Shown: piece by piece, positions 33,415 through 43,200 of the stretch
Position numbering within the stretch: position 1 is the stretch's first letter
Layout of the letters: each line of letters opens with the position of its first letter
From: Streptomyces sp. NBC_00190
GTDB taxonomy: Bacteria; Actinomycetota; Actinomycetes; Streptomycetales; Streptomycetaceae
Direction of reading: 5' to 3'
Length of the DNA: 64,000 nt
Assembly: GCF_036203305.1 (NCBI RefSeq)
Contig: NZ_CP108131.1
Location: 3,286,001-3,350,000, forward strand
Translations under genes and position numbers: made by a program
The notes under the pieces: model-generated
What the model saw: the letters and a program-made list of their open reading frames with translations, nothing else
Told to the model about the DNA's origin: nothing
Database searches by the model: none

Positions 33415-34572
33415 TCAGACCAGCACGGTGGCCCGGAAGACGGTACCCGTTCCGGACAGTTCGGCCTTTTCGCCCACCGGTACGAAGACCGACTCGCCGG
33501 GGGCCAGGGCCAGTTCGCCGACCCGCGGTGAACCCGCCGTGCAGAGCAGGATCTGCGGGGTGTCCCCGGGGAGCACGCGGGAGGCCGCACCGGGCGCCAG
33601 GAGGAAGCGGGAGAGCCGGAATTCGTCGATGGGGGTCTCGTAGACCTCCTCGCCCTCGTCCTCCGGGCGCAGCAGGTGCGGGTCGCCCGATTCCAGCTTG
33701 ACGATCTTCATCAGCTCCGGCACGTCCACGTGTTTGGGGGTGAGTCCCGCGCGCAGCACGTTGTCGGAGTTGGCCAGCAACTCGACGCCGAGGCCCTGGA
33801 TGTAGGCGTGCGGGATGCCCGCGCCGAGGAACACCGCCTCGCCCGGCTGGAGTCGGAAGTAGTTGAGCAGCATGGCCGCGATGACGCCCGGGTCGCCGGG
33901 GAACTCGTGGGCCAGGGTGGCGTACGGGGCGTACGGGCCGCCCAGGCGCTCGGCGGCGGCCGCGACCTCGGTGACGGTGTGGGCCATCTCCTCGCGGTCC
34001 GCGGTCAGGACGGCGGTGAGCATCTCGCGCAGCGCGGCGTCCTCGGGGTGGGCCCGCAGCAGGTCGGCGTACGGCTTGAGCGAGTCGACCCCGAGGCCTT
34101 CGAGCAGATCGGCGGACTGCTGCGGCGGCCGGAAGCCGCACAGTCCGTCGAACGGGGTGAGCGCGCAGAGCATCTCGGGCTTGTGGTTGGGGTCCTTGTA
34201 GTTGCGGTGGCCCGCGTCCATCGGGATCCCGCGGCGCTCCTCGTCCTCGAAGCCGGCCCTGGCCTGGGCGAGGTCGGGGTGGACCTGGAGGGAGAGGGGG
34301 GCGCCCGCGGCGAGGATCTTGAGGAGGAAGGGCAGCCGGGGACCGAACTTGGCGACGACGGCGGCGCCCAGCTCGCCCTCGGGGTCGGCGGCGATGACCT
34401 CCGACAGAGCCGTCTCTCCGGCGCCGCGGTCGACGCGGGAGGGGGCGCCCGGGTGGGCTCCCATCCACATCTCGGCCTGGGGCTCACCGGTGGGTTCCAC
34501 GCCGAGGAGCGTGGGGATGGCGGTGGTCGACCCCCAGGCGTAGGGGCGGATCGTGTTCGTCAGGCGGTCCAT
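33415..34572 (-). CDS. manA: Mannose-6-phosphate isomerase, class I
   Basis: A 385-residue cupin-type zinc enzyme interconverting fructose-6-phosphate and mannose-6-phosphate. Key stretches are IRPYAWGSTTAIPTLLG, AEMWMGAHPGAPS, PLSLQVHPDLAQA (Gln and His ligands), YKDPNHKPEMLCALTPFDGL (Glu and further residues) and EAVFLGAGIPHAYIQGLGVE with the last His. ATG 34572 has AGGAAG upstream. It follows the SIS gene by 37 bases and belongs to the minus-strand mannose cluster with SIS, Trm112-like and manB. Confidence 0.95.
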   Translation of the reverse strand: MDRLTNTIRPYAWGSTTAIPTLLGVEPTGEPQAEMWMGAHPGAPSRVDRGAGETALSEVIAADPEGELGAAVVAKFGPRLPFLLKILAAGAPLSLQVHPDLAQARAGFEDEERRGIPMDAGHRNYKDPNHKPEMLCALTPFDGLCGFRPPQQSADLLEGLGVDSLKPYADLLRAHPEDAALREMLTAVLTADREEMAHTVTEVAAAAERLGGPYAPYATLAHEFPGDPGVIAAMLLNYFRLQPGEAVFLGAGIPHAYIQGLGVELLANSDNVLRAGLTPKHVDVPELMKIVKLESGDPHLLRPEDEGEEVYETPIDEFRLSRFLLAPGAASRVLPGDTPQILLCTAGSPRVGELALAPGESVFVPVGEKAELSGTGTVFRATVLV

Positions 34573-34609
34573 CGTCGTCTTCCTGGATAGAGCCGGGTAC
34601 GGACGTACC

Positions 34610-35743
34610 TCAGCTGTGACCCGCGGAAGCCAACGCCAGGTAGGCGGTGGCGAAATCCGTGACGGCGAGGAGTTCGGCGAGCTGTTCCAGCTCCACGCCC
34701 TCCTCCGGTTCGAGTTCGCTGACGGCCGTGTCGTGGCTGAGGGCGAGCTCGCGTGCGGCGGGGGCGGCGGTGAGGCCGCCGGCCGGCCGGTCACGCAGCA
34801 GGACGACGCGGGCGCGCAGGGCCTGGGGCTCTTCGACGCGGTCACGGAAGAAGTCTTCGGGGTCGGCGCCGGCGGCGAAGGAGCCGGCGAGCAGGACGCC
34901 GTGGGCGGGGAGCGCCTCGGGGAGCGCCGCGGACAGGGCGGGACGGCCCGCGAGCTCGGCGAGGGTGGCGGCGAAGCGCCGTCCCGCCGGTCCGGCTCCG
35001 GCGCCCTCGCTCCAGATGAGGGGGAGGGAGTCGGCCAGCTCGGCCGCGAGGGTCTTGGCCGGGTTGGAGTAGGTGGCGATGGCGGGCCCGCAGCGCTCGG
35101 CGGTGCGGTCGAGCCGGTCGGCGACGAGCTGGAGGGTGTCGGGGGCGGCGGAGATCAGGCCGACCTTGTCGAGGAGCACCAGCAGCGGCGTCAGCAGGGC
35201 CCACAGGGCGCCGGGTCCGGCCGCGGCGGACTCGTCGTACTCCTGGTACGGGGCCTTGGCCATCGGTACGAGGAGTCCGTGCGCGCCGTCCACCGCCTCG
35301 CTCAGCGGTGAGCGCTCGGGGGCGACGGCGACGACGCTGCAGCCGCGCCGGTACGCCTGCTCGGCGAGGACGCCGAGCCCGGGCTCGGTGCCGTCGGTGG
35401 TGGCGATGAGCAGCAGGTCGACGGGGCCGACCCAGCCGGGCAGGGCCCAGCGCAGGGCTCCGGCGGCGTGTGCGACGCCGGTGGGGTCCAGCCGGGTGAC
35501 GGGCGCGGAGGCTCCGGCGAGGGCGCCGAGCAGGTCGGCGACGCCGGTGGCGGCCGTGCCGGGCCCGGCGATCAGGACGGAGCGTGGGCGGCCGTCCGGG
35601 TGAAGGTCGCCCAGGCCCGCCTCGGCCGCGTGCCGGGCCGCGGTGCGGACCCTGGCCCCGGCTTCGGCGGCGCCACGGAGCAGGCCCCGTCGGTCGGCGC
35701 GGGCGAGATCGTCCGGTGCGTCGAGGAGCGACTCGTCGAGCAT
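34610..35743 (-). CDS. SIS domain protein (phosphoglucose/phosphomannose isomerase-like)
   Basis: A 377-residue double-SIS protein. The first SIS fold has SVLIAGPGTAATGVADLLGA and VDLLLIATTDGTEPGLGVLA. The second has VLLAGSFAAGADPEDFFRDR and the C-terminal isomerase-like part ALSHDTAVSELEPEEGVELE with FATAYLALASA. The family includes bifunctional PGI/PMI and sits next to manA and manB throughout Actinobacteria (Rv3256c position). Several catalytic residues of classical PGI/PMI cannot be confirmed by eye. It may be regulatory or a weak isomerase. Confidence 0.85.
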   Translation of the reverse strand: MLDESLLDAPDDLARADRRGLLRGAAEAGARVRTAARHAAEAGLGDLHPDGRPRSVLIAGPGTAATGVADLLGALAGASAPVTRLDPTGVAHAAGALRWALPGWVGPVDLLLIATTDGTEPGLGVLAEQAYRRGCSVVAVAPERSPLSEAVDGAHGLLVPMAKAPYQEYDESAAAGPGALWALLTPLLVLLDKVGLISAAPDTLQLVADRLDRTAERCGPAIATYSNPAKTLAAELADSLPLIWSEGAGAGPAGRRFAATLAELAGRPALSAALPEALPAHGVLLAGSFAAGADPEDFFRDRVEEPQALRARVVLLRDRPAGGLTAAPAARELALSHDTAVSELEPEEGVELEQLAELLAVTDFATAYLALASAGHS

Positions 35744-35812
35744 GGTGGCCTCCGGCTGTTGTGTGACGGAACCAGTCTGCGCGTCTCGTGGTGCGGAGGG
35801 GAGCGGCGCGGC

Positions 35813-35998
35813 CTAGGCGGGGCGGCGGGCCTCGTCCACGAGGAGCACGGGGATGCCGTCCCGGACCGGGTAGGCGAGGCCGCAGTCCTGGCCGGTGCAG
35901 ATCAGCTCGGGTGCCGTCTCGTCGGCCGACTTGTCCTCGAGGGGCGAGTGGCAGGCGGGGCAGGCGAGGATCTCCAGAAGACCGGCTTCGAGCGGCAT
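35813..35998 (-). CDS. Trm112 family zinc-binding protein
   Basis: A 61-residue protein, [20 protein letters not shown] and so on, with four zinc-ligand cysteines (Cys13, Cys16, Cys34, Cys39) and the family C-terminus [17 protein letters not shown]. In eukaryotes Trm112 is an activating subunit of methyltransferases; the bacterial role is unknown. It is encoded between the SIS gene and manB on the same strand. GGGAAACG upstream is a weak ribosome site. Confidence 0.9.
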   Translation of the reverse strand: MPLEAGLLEILACPACHSPLEDKSADETAPELICTGQDCGLAYPVRDGIPVLLVDEARRPA

Positions 35999-36151
35999 GG
36001 GGCGCGTTTCCCTTCGAACATGCGGATTGGGCGTGGTCAGCGTACCGCCGAGTCACCTCCGGTGCGGTGTTGTGCCGTCCGGAGGTGCCGCGAGGGCGGG
36101 TGTGGCGCCGCGGCCCGGGCTCCGCGGGGCTCGATCCCGGCTCCCTGCCCC

Positions 36152-36177
36152 GGGGGGGGTGTCCCCGGGGGGGGGGG
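36152..36177. repeat. Poly-G tracts (8 and 11 Gs)
   Basis: Two runs of G, eight (36152-36159) and eleven (36167-36177), separated by TGTCCCC, in the gap between manB and the Trm112-like gene. A run of 11 is unusual even at this GC content and may vary in length or be an assembly uncertainty. Confidence 0.85.
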
Positions 36178-36210
36178 CCGGATGGCCTCGGCGCCGGGCA
36201 GGGCCGGATT

Positions 36211-36272
36211 CGCGCGGAGCGCGGTCCGGTCCCGCCCGGTCCGCGCGGAGCGCGGTCCGGTCCCGCCCGGTC
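36211..36272. repeat. Two perfect 31-base tandem copies just after manB stop
   Basis: 36211-36241 and 36242-36272 are identical, built around CGCGCGGAGCGCGG and TCCGGTCCCGCCCGGTC. They end three bases before the manB stop codon. They contain internal complementarity and could form a terminator-like structure for manB. Confidence 0.85.
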
Positions 36273-36275
36273 CCG

Positions 36276-37646
36276 TCAGGCCCGGATGAGGGACAGGACC
36301 TCGTCGCGGACCTTGGCGAGGGTGGCCGTGTCGCGGGCCTCGACGTTGAGGCGCAGGAGCGGCTCGGTGTTGGAGGCGCGGACGTTGAACCACCAGTCGG
36401 CGCCGGTGGCGGTCAGGCCGTCCAGCTCGTCGAGGGTGACCCCGTCGCGGCTGCCGTAGGCCTCCTTGACGGCGGCGAGGCGGGCGGCCTGGTCCGCGAC
36501 GGTCGAGTTGATCTCGCCCGAGCCGGCGTAGCGGTCGTAGGAGGAGACCAGCTCGGACAGCGGGCCGTCCTGGCCGCCGAGGGCCGCGAGGACGTGGAGC
36601 GCGGCGAGCATGCCGGTGTCCGCGTTCCAGAAGTCCTTGAAGTAGTAGTGCGCGGAGTGCTCGCCGCCGAAGATGGCGCCGGTCTTGGCCATCTCCTCCT
36701 TGATGAAGGAGTGGCCGACGCGGGTGCGGACGGGGGTGCCGCCGTTCTCCCGGACGACCTCGGGGACGGACCACGAGGTGATCAGGTTGTGGATCACAGT
36801 GCCGGTGCCGCCGTTGCGGGCGAGCTCGCGGGCCGCGACGAGGGCGGTGATCGCGGACGGGGAGACGCCCTCGCCGCGCTCGTCGACGATGAAGCAGCGG
36901 TCGGCGTCGCCGTCGAAGGCGATGCCGAGGTCGGCGCCCTCGGCGAGGACGCGGGCCTGCAGGTCGACGACGTTCTTCGGGTCGAGGGGGTTGGCCTCGT
37001 GGTTGGGGAAGGTCCCGTCCAGCTCGAAGTACATCGGTACGAGGTCCAGCGGGAGGCCCTCGAAGACGGTCGGGACGGTGTGGCCGCCCATGCCGTTGCC
37101 CGCGTCGACGACGACCTTGAGGGGGCGGACGGCGGTGAGGTCGACCAGGCCCTTGAGGTGTGCGGCGTAGCCGGTGAGGGTGTCCTGCTCGGTGATCGTG
37201 CCGGGGACGGTGCCGGCCGCGACGGCGGGCGCGCCCTCGTCGGACCACTTCTCGACCAGTTCGCGGATCTGGGAGAGGCCGGTGTCCTGGCCGACCGGGG
37301 CGGCGCCCGCGCGGCACAGCTTGATGCCGTTGTACTTGGCCGGGTTGTGCGAGGCCGTGAACATCGCGCCGGGCAGGTTCAGGGAACCGGAGGCGTAGTA
37401 GAGCTGGTCGGTGGAGCACAGCCCGATGAGGGTCACGTCGACACCGCGGGCGGCGGCGCCGCGGGCGAAGGTGGCGGACAGGCCCGGGGAGGAGGGGCGC
37501 ATGTCGTGGCCGATCACGATCGCCGTGGCGCCGGTGACCTCGACGAACGCGGCACCGAACAGCTCGGCCAGGGACTCGTCCCACTCGTCCGGTACGACGC
37601 CCCGTACGTCGTATGCCTTGACGATGTTCGAAAGATCTGCGGCCAC
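36276..37646 (-). CDS. manB: Phosphomannomutase/phosphoglucomutase
   Basis: A 456-residue alpha-D-phosphohexomutase converting mannose-6-phosphate to mannose-1-phosphate for GDP-mannose synthesis. All four family loops are present: the phosphoserine loop MFTASHNPAKYNGIK, the Mg loop IAFDGDADRCFIVD, the sugar loop FGGEHSAHYYF and the phosphate loop NVRASNTEPLLRLN. GTG 37646 has AGGAGGG nine bases upstream; the longer frame upstream lacks conservation. It heads the minus-strand run manB, Trm112-like, SIS, manA. Confidence 0.95.
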   Translation of the reverse strand: MAADLSNIVKAYDVRGVVPDEWDESLAELFGAAFVEVTGATAIVIGHDMRPSSPGLSATFARGAAARGVDVTLIGLCSTDQLYYASGSLNLPGAMFTASHNPAKYNGIKLCRAGAAPVGQDTGLSQIRELVEKWSDEGAPAVAAGTVPGTITEQDTLTGYAAHLKGLVDLTAVRPLKVVVDAGNGMGGHTVPTVFEGLPLDLVPMYFELDGTFPNHEANPLDPKNVVDLQARVLAEGADLGIAFDGDADRCFIVDERGEGVSPSAITALVAARELARNGGTGTVIHNLITSWSVPEVVRENGGTPVRTRVGHSFIKEEMAKTGAIFGGEHSAHYYFKDFWNADTGMLAALHVLAALGGQDGPLSELVSSYDRYAGSGEINSTVADQAARLAAVKEAYGSRDGVTLDELDGLTATGADWWFNVRASNTEPLLRLNVEARDTATLAKVRDEVLSLIRA

Positions 37647-37724
37647 TGCCTGCCCTCCTGAAGGTCCTGTGCGGTTTGGCAAACCTACCCTGCCCACTGC
37701 GCTGCTCTTCAGGCGATCGGAGTG

Positions 37725-38126
37725 TCAGGAATCGGGCGAACGAAGGACGCGCAGGTGTCCGCGGCGGGTCTCGCCCGTGGCCGGGCCCCTTTGGCCGGGA
37801 CCTCCCCCGGAGTCCTTCCGGGCGGTTCCCCAGGCCTCGGCGGCGCGCTCGGGCGGGCGAGCCGCCTCGCGTACGGCGTTGGCGAGGGCTTCGAGGTCGT
37901 CGCCGCTGGGGCGCGACGGCGCGGAGCCGTCGGACAGGCGGACGACTTCCCAGCCGCGCGGGGCGGTCAGGCGCTCGGAGTGCTCGGCGCACAGGTCGTA
38001 GCAGTGGGGTTCGGCGTAGGTGGCGAGCGGGCCGAGAACTGCGGTCGAATCGGCGTAGACGTACGTCAGTGTCGCGACGGCAGGGCGGCCGCACGCGGTG
38101 CGCGAACAACGACGTACAAGGCTCAC
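37725..38126 (-). CDS. DUF3499 family protein
   Basis: A 133-residue actinobacterial protein beginning (V)SLVRRCSRTACGRPAV. It contains a likely zinc site (RCSRTACGRPA with PHCYDLCAEHSERL: four Cys, two His). The C-terminal third is Gly/Pro/Arg-rich and probably disordered. GTG 38126 is the usual family start; no strong ribosome site is visible, and the gene could be leaderless or use a slightly upstream start. It diverges from the zincin-like gene at 38217. The function is unknown. Confidence 0.85.
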   Translation of the reverse strand: MSLVRRCSRTACGRPAVATLTYVYADSTAVLGPLATYAEPHCYDLCAEHSERLTAPRGWEVVRLSDGSAPSRPSGDDLEALANAVREAARPPERAAEAWGTARKDSGGGPGQRGPATGETRRGHLRVLRSPDS

Positions 38127-38216
38127 GACGTTGGACGGTACCGCACTCTTGACCGGGCCGCGACGACTCTCCCGCCGCTCACTCCCCCGTGTCGTACCGG
38201 GAGATACCCTGCGGGG

Positions 38217-38684
38217 GTGACCGACAGCCCTCTGACTTCCCGTCCCGCAGAGCCCCCCGCCGAGCCTCGGCCGCGCCGGCGGGACCGGCACGGGCGCGGG
38301 ATGCGCGGGCCGGTGGCGCCGCCGCAGGTGCCGCTGTCGGCGAGCCGGTCGGAGCTGTTCGGGGACCTCGTACGGGACTCCGTGGAGCGGCTGGAGCGGC
38401 GCTGGCCGCAGCTGGCCGAGGTGGAGTTCCTGGTCGGTGACGTGCCGGGGCCGTCGGGTGGCGCGGACGGCGGCTGGAATGACGAGGCGGTGCCGCTGGG
38501 CGCGGTCGCGGAGTCCCGCCAGGGCCGGCCGGCCCGGATCGTGGTCTTCCGCCGGCCGGTGGAGATCCGCACCAAGACGCGGGACGAGAAGGCGCTGCTG
38601 GTCCACGAGATCGTGGTGGAGCAGGTGGCGGAGCTGCTGGGACTCTCGCCGGAGACCGTGGACCCGCGCTACGGCCAGGACTGA
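38217..38684 (+). CDS. Zincin-like metallopeptidase family protein
   Basis: A 155-residue protein of the small actinobacterial metallopeptidase (zincin_1-like) family. A basic N-terminal 40 residues is followed by SRSELFGDLVRDSVERLERR and the would-be active helix LLVHEIVVEQVAELLGLSPE. His130-Glu131 are present, but the second His of HExxH is absent (Glu at that place), so proteolysis is doubtful. GTG 38217 lies in a GGGGGTG run; the larger frame upstream overlaps DUF3499 and is a shadow. Confidence 0.8.
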   Translation: MTDSPLTSRPAEPPAEPRPRRRDRHGRGMRGPVAPPQVPLSASRSELFGDLVRDSVERLERRWPQLAEVEFLVGDVPGPSGGADGGWNDEAVPLGAVAESRQGRPARIVVFRRPVEIRTKTRDEKALLVHEIVVEQVAELLGLSPETVDPRYGQD

Positions 38685-38721
38685 GCGGCCTCGGGGAAGT
38701 AGGGCACGTCCCCGAGGCCGC
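38685..38721. terminator. Terminator between zincin-like gene and DUF5719 gene
   Basis: A perfect 12-base-pair stem (38685-38696 with 38710-38721) and 13-base loop, beginning directly after the TGA of the plus-strand gene and lying between convergent genes. Confidence 0.8.
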
Positions 38722-38777
38722 TTGGGTCCTGCCGGGTCCTGTCGTAGCGCGGGGCCGGGCGGTCAGCGGGTCAGGGG

Positions 38778-40268
38778 TCAGCGGGTCAGGACCGACAGGT
38801 CCTGCGTCGCTCGGGGGACCGAGACCGTGGAGTGGTCGTCCGACAGGGTCTGGACGGTGAACATCGCGATGCCCTCGTGCGGGAGGGACAGGGTGCGGGC
38901 CGCGTGGACCGGGCCGCCGGAGAGGGTTTCGACGGTGAGGGCGTAGGAGCCTTTGGCGCCTGCCGGGGCCACGGCCACCGTCTGGGTGGTGCCCGCCTTG
39001 ACGGTCACCTCCTGGGAGGACGCCTCCCCGCCGCCGGTGCCCGGCGAGGCCGTCACCTTGACCTTCGCGTCCTTGTCGCCCACCGCCGTCAGCGACAGGA
39101 CGGTCGCGTTCTCCTCGGGCCGGTTGTCGGCCACGGTCGCCCGCGTGCCCACCGGCCCGGAGGCGGGGACGAAGCCCAGATCCTGCTTCGCGCCGGAGCC
39201 GCGCACCACCCGTACCGCCGCGACCAGCGGGGCGGCCTTCTTGGCGTCCACCGGCGTCAGCAGCAGTGAGCCCGGCTCGCCGCGGGTCACGTCCTTGAGG
39301 TCCACGCTCGCCGTCATACCGGCCTTGACGTGCAGTTGTTCGTTGCCCGCCGGGGTGATGGTGCCGCCGGGCCCGGCCAGCCGGATCTTCACGTCCGCGT
39401 CGTCCTCGCCGGGTACGAAGGCGACCAGCCTGACGGAGGCGGCGTCGGCCGGGATGCCCGGCAGGACGAGGGAGCCCGCCGGGTCGGTGGCGGCGGGCAG
39501 CCAGTCGGCGCCCACGCCTTCCTCGCCGACCTGCACGGAGGCGCCGACCCGGCCTGCCCGGGTCGTCACGTGGGCGGTGGCGTCCGCGAGCTGCGCCCCC
39601 GGGATCAGGGAGGAGAGCAGGACGGACTTGCTGGACTTGGGGTCGATGCGGATGTTCTCGCTGGTGCCCGCGTCGGGCTTGGCCACGCCGTCCGGGCCGA
39701 AGAGCTTGATGTCGACGACGGCGGCGGCGTCGTCGGGGTTGGTGAGGTGTACGTAGTCCTCGCGTCCCTTGGCGGTGCTCACCGCGGGGAACCAGAAGTC
39801 GGTGCCGGGAGCGGTGCAGCCGGCGCCGAGGACGCCCCGGGCCCGGCCGACGGAGACCTTGGTGGTCAGCTGCGCGGTCCAGCCGGGGGCGAGGATCCCA
39901 TCGGCGCTGCCGGTGAGCGCGGGGGCGTCGGCGCCGGAGGCGGTGGCCCCGAAGGGCTTGCCCGCCTCCTTGGGCTCCAGCACCGGCTTGGCGTCCTTGG
40001 TGGCGCCGAGCAGCCGGGCCGAGCCCTTGCCCTCGGCGGATCCGGCCGAGCCGGGGGTGAACGCCGTGTACGTGGTGTCCGCGATGTCCGAGGAGCTCGG
40101 CGCCGGGCAGACCAGCAGGGACCGCTCCACCGGCATCCGGGCGGCGGCCGCGGCCTTGCCGTCGGCCGCGGTGCCCTCGGCGGCGGGGGCCGTGAGGGCG
40201 GCGACGGCGGTGAGGGCGGCCAGCGCCGCGGTCACGGCCGCGAGCGTCAGGGGTGCGCGCTGCTTCAC
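38778..40268 (-). CDS. DUF5719 family exported protein
   Basis: A 496-residue protein with a cleavable or anchoring N-terminal signal (MKQRAPLTLAAVTAALAALT, then an Ala-rich h-region). The rest is beta-rich with repeated Ig-like or propeller-like strands (SADGILAPGWTAQLTTKVSV; GKGSYALTVETLSGGPVHAA). It was recognised as DUF5719 from its position after the giant glycosyltransferase, whose stop overlaps its start (ATGA). It may be an extracytoplasmic partner of that enzyme; this is inference from coupling. Confidence 0.85.
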   Translation of the reverse strand: MKQRAPLTLAAVTAALAALTAVAALTAPAAEGTAADGKAAAAARMPVERSLLVCPAPSSSDIADTTYTAFTPGSAGSAEGKGSARLLGATKDAKPVLEPKEAGKPFGATASGADAPALTGSADGILAPGWTAQLTTKVSVGRARGVLGAGCTAPGTDFWFPAVSTAKGREDYVHLTNPDDAAAVVDIKLFGPDGVAKPDAGTSENIRIDPKSSKSVLLSSLIPGAQLADATAHVTTRAGRVGASVQVGEEGVGADWLPAATDPAGSLVLPGIPADAASVRLVAFVPGEDDADVKIRLAGPGGTITPAGNEQLHVKAGMTASVDLKDVTRGEPGSLLLTPVDAKKAAPLVAAVRVVRGSGAKQDLGFVPASGPVGTRATVADNRPEENATVLSLTAVGDKDAKVKVTASPGTGGGEASSQEVTVKAGTTQTVAVAPAGAKGSYALTVETLSGGPVHAARTLSLPHEGIAMFTVQTLSDDHSTVSVPRATQDLSVLTR

Positions 40269-43200
40269 TGCTGGGGGCTCCCGTCCGGACGCGGGTCGTA
40301 CTGTCCGTAGGTGTCGTACGGGTAGGGGTACTGCTGCTGGTCCGGGTCCTGGACCGGCTGCTGTTGCTGCGGGAACGGGTACTGCTCGTACCCCGGCGCC
40401 TGACCGTACGGCTGCGCCTGCGGCTCGTAGGCGTAGCCGCCCTGGTCCGGGTGGGGCTGGTAGGCGTACGCGTCCTGCCCGTACGCCTCTTCGCCGTACA
40501 CCGGCTGCGCCGGGATGTCCGCGTACGGGTCGGCGGCCACGGCGGCCTCGACCGGTACGGGGGCGGGCGCGGCCTGTTCGCGCAGGCGGCGGGCGCGGCG
40601 GCCCTCGCCGGCCTCGCCCGGGCCGGGCTGGGCGGGGATCACGGCCTCTTCCTCGGGCAGGTCGTCGTCGAGCCGTTCGCGGCGGCCGGGCAGGGCCATG
40701 ACGAGCAGGACCAGGGCGAGGACGCCCTGCGCCCAGTGCCAGACGGTGCGCACGAGGGAGTGCTCGTGGACGAGGTCGAGGCGGCCGGCGTCGGCGGGCA
40801 GTTCGAAGCCCTGTGCCCAGCCGTCGAGGGTCTTCGGCTTGAGGGGCTTGCCGTCGAGGGTGGCCCGCCAGCCGGAGTCGGCGCGGTCGGCGATGCGCAG
40901 CACGCGGCCCGCCTCACCGGCCGGGATCTTGCCGTGGGCCTCGACGGGACCGGCGGCGACCGGGATCGGGGCCTCGCCCTGCTTGCCGGAGACGATGACG
41001 GCGCGCGGCAGCCAGGGCTCGACGCCCCAGAGCGCGGTGCCGTCCTGCTGGTGGCGCCGGCTGAGCCCCGGGGTGGCGTCGAGGACGCGGCGGATGTCCT
41101 CGGGTCCGCCGGGGCGGAACATGACGAAGCGGATGGCGTAGGCGCTGAGCTGGCTGGACTGGTCGGCGCCGGAGCCGGCGACGAGGTTGGAGACGACCTT
41201 GTCGAGGCGGGGGTCGCTGCCGGTGCGGGCGGCGGTCTCGGCGTCGCCGAGGCGGCCGCCGGAGCCGCGGACGAGGCTGTAGGAGACGGTGGCGGGCTGG
41301 TCCACGGCGAGGATCAGGGTGCGGGTCTGGTTGTCGTCACCGCCCGCCTCGGCGACGAAGGCGGGCACCTGCACCGGGTCGCGGCGCTGGAGCGGGCCGT
41401 CGGCTCCGGCGATGAGCCAGCCGGCCGCGGTGAGGAGCGGTCCGGCGGCGGCGGTGAGGGCGATGAGCGCGGCCAGCGGCTGGCGCCAGCCGAAGTTGCG
41501 GGCGGCGACCCGCTCCCTGGCGCCGTCCGCGCCGAGCGCGGCGGCCACCAGCAGGGCGAGCCCGTAGACGAGGGTGGCGGGTCCGGCCCAGGCGGTCCGG
41601 TTGAGGAGGACGGCGAGGAGCAGCCCTGCGAGGGCGGTGGCCCAGGCGGCGCGGACGGCGAACCGCCGGTCGGTCCGCAGCAGGGCGCCCAGGGCGGCGA
41701 GGACGATGCCGAGCAGCAGCACGCCGCCGGTGGTGCCGGGGCCGCCGGGGCTGGTGCCGAGCAGGTCCAGGGCGGAGGCGGAGCCGGCTCCGTAGGGCAG
41801 TCCGGCTTCGTGCAGGAGGCTGCCGGGGTGTGTGAACAGGCCCAGCGACCAGGGGGCGAGCACGAGGACGGGGACGGCGAGGCCGGCGATCAGCCGCGGT
41901 CCGTACGTCTTCCACTGCGCTCGGCGCATGACCAGCGCGGCGGCCCCGAGGGCGGCGGCGAGCGGCCACACGACGGGGGTGAAGGCGGTGGCCACGGTCA
42001 GCAGGAGGGTGTACGTCCACACCGCGCGCCAGCTCGTCCGCTCCCCGTCGGCTGCGCCGAGGGCGAAGGCGGCGACGGCGGAGCGGGCGATCAGCGGGAG
42101 CAGGACGGCGAGCACGGCGGTGCCGAGGCGGCCGCCGGCGAGGGCTCCGGTGACGGCGGGGAGGAAGGCGTAGGCGACGGCGGCCCAGGCGCGCAGCAGC
42201 CGGGAGGCGACGAGCGGCCGGGAGGCGAAGTACGCGGTGAGTCCGGCGAGCGGGACCGAGCCGACGAGCAGCAGGGTCAGGGCGGCCTGGGTGGAGCCGA
42301 AGAGCAGGGTGGCGAGGGCGCCGAGGACGGCGATGTATGGGGGTGCGGCGGCGGTGGAGCCGGTGGAGACGGGCTGCCAGCCGTCGGTGTAGGCACGCCA
42401 GAGCTCGAAGCCGCCGTCGGGGGCGGGGAGCAGGGCGCCGCCCATGAGGGAGCCGCCGCCGATGAGGGAGCGGCAGGCTGCGAGGGAGACGAGCAGGAGG
42501 AGGCCGAAGAGGACGGGCGCGGGGTTGCGGGCGATCCGCTTGAGGCGCGCGAACCGCTCGGTGTCCCGGAAGTCGTCCTCGCCGGGCGCGTTGAGGATGC
42601 TGCCGCCGCCGTGCCGGCCGGCGGGGGCGGCCTCGGAGTCGCGGCCGTCGGCGAAGTAGCCGGCGAGCTGTTCGGCGTTGGCCCGCAGGGAGGCGCCCGG
42701 CGGGGGGAAGAGCGGGCGCAGGTCCGCGGCGGGGACGACGGGTCGGCGGCGGCGCTTGCGGGCGGCGAGGATCCGGCCCGGGCGGAGCAGGGTTGCCAGG
42801 AGGCCGGTGAACTCGTCGACGGCCTGGCCGGGGGCCTTGCCGATGAGGTAGGCGAGGGTGCGCAGCACGGTGCCGAGCAGGACGCGCAGCAGGACGTAGG
42901 GCAGGGCGCGGCCGGAGCTGTTGGCGAGCATCGTGTAGACGGCGCCGGCCTTGTCGACGCGGTGCGGGCTCGCGCTCGTACGGCCCGCGCAGTCGACGGT
43001 GCGGCGTTCGCGGGCGGAGGCCTCGGCGTGGCGCATGACGGCGTCGGGGGCGACGAGGACGGTGTGGCCGGCGCTCTGGGCGCGCCAGCAGAGGTCGACG
43101 TCGTCGCGCATCAGGGGCAGGCGTCTGTCGAAGCCGCCGAGCTCGTCGTAGACGTCGCGGCGCACCAGCATGCCCGCCGTGGAGACGGACAGGACGGGGC

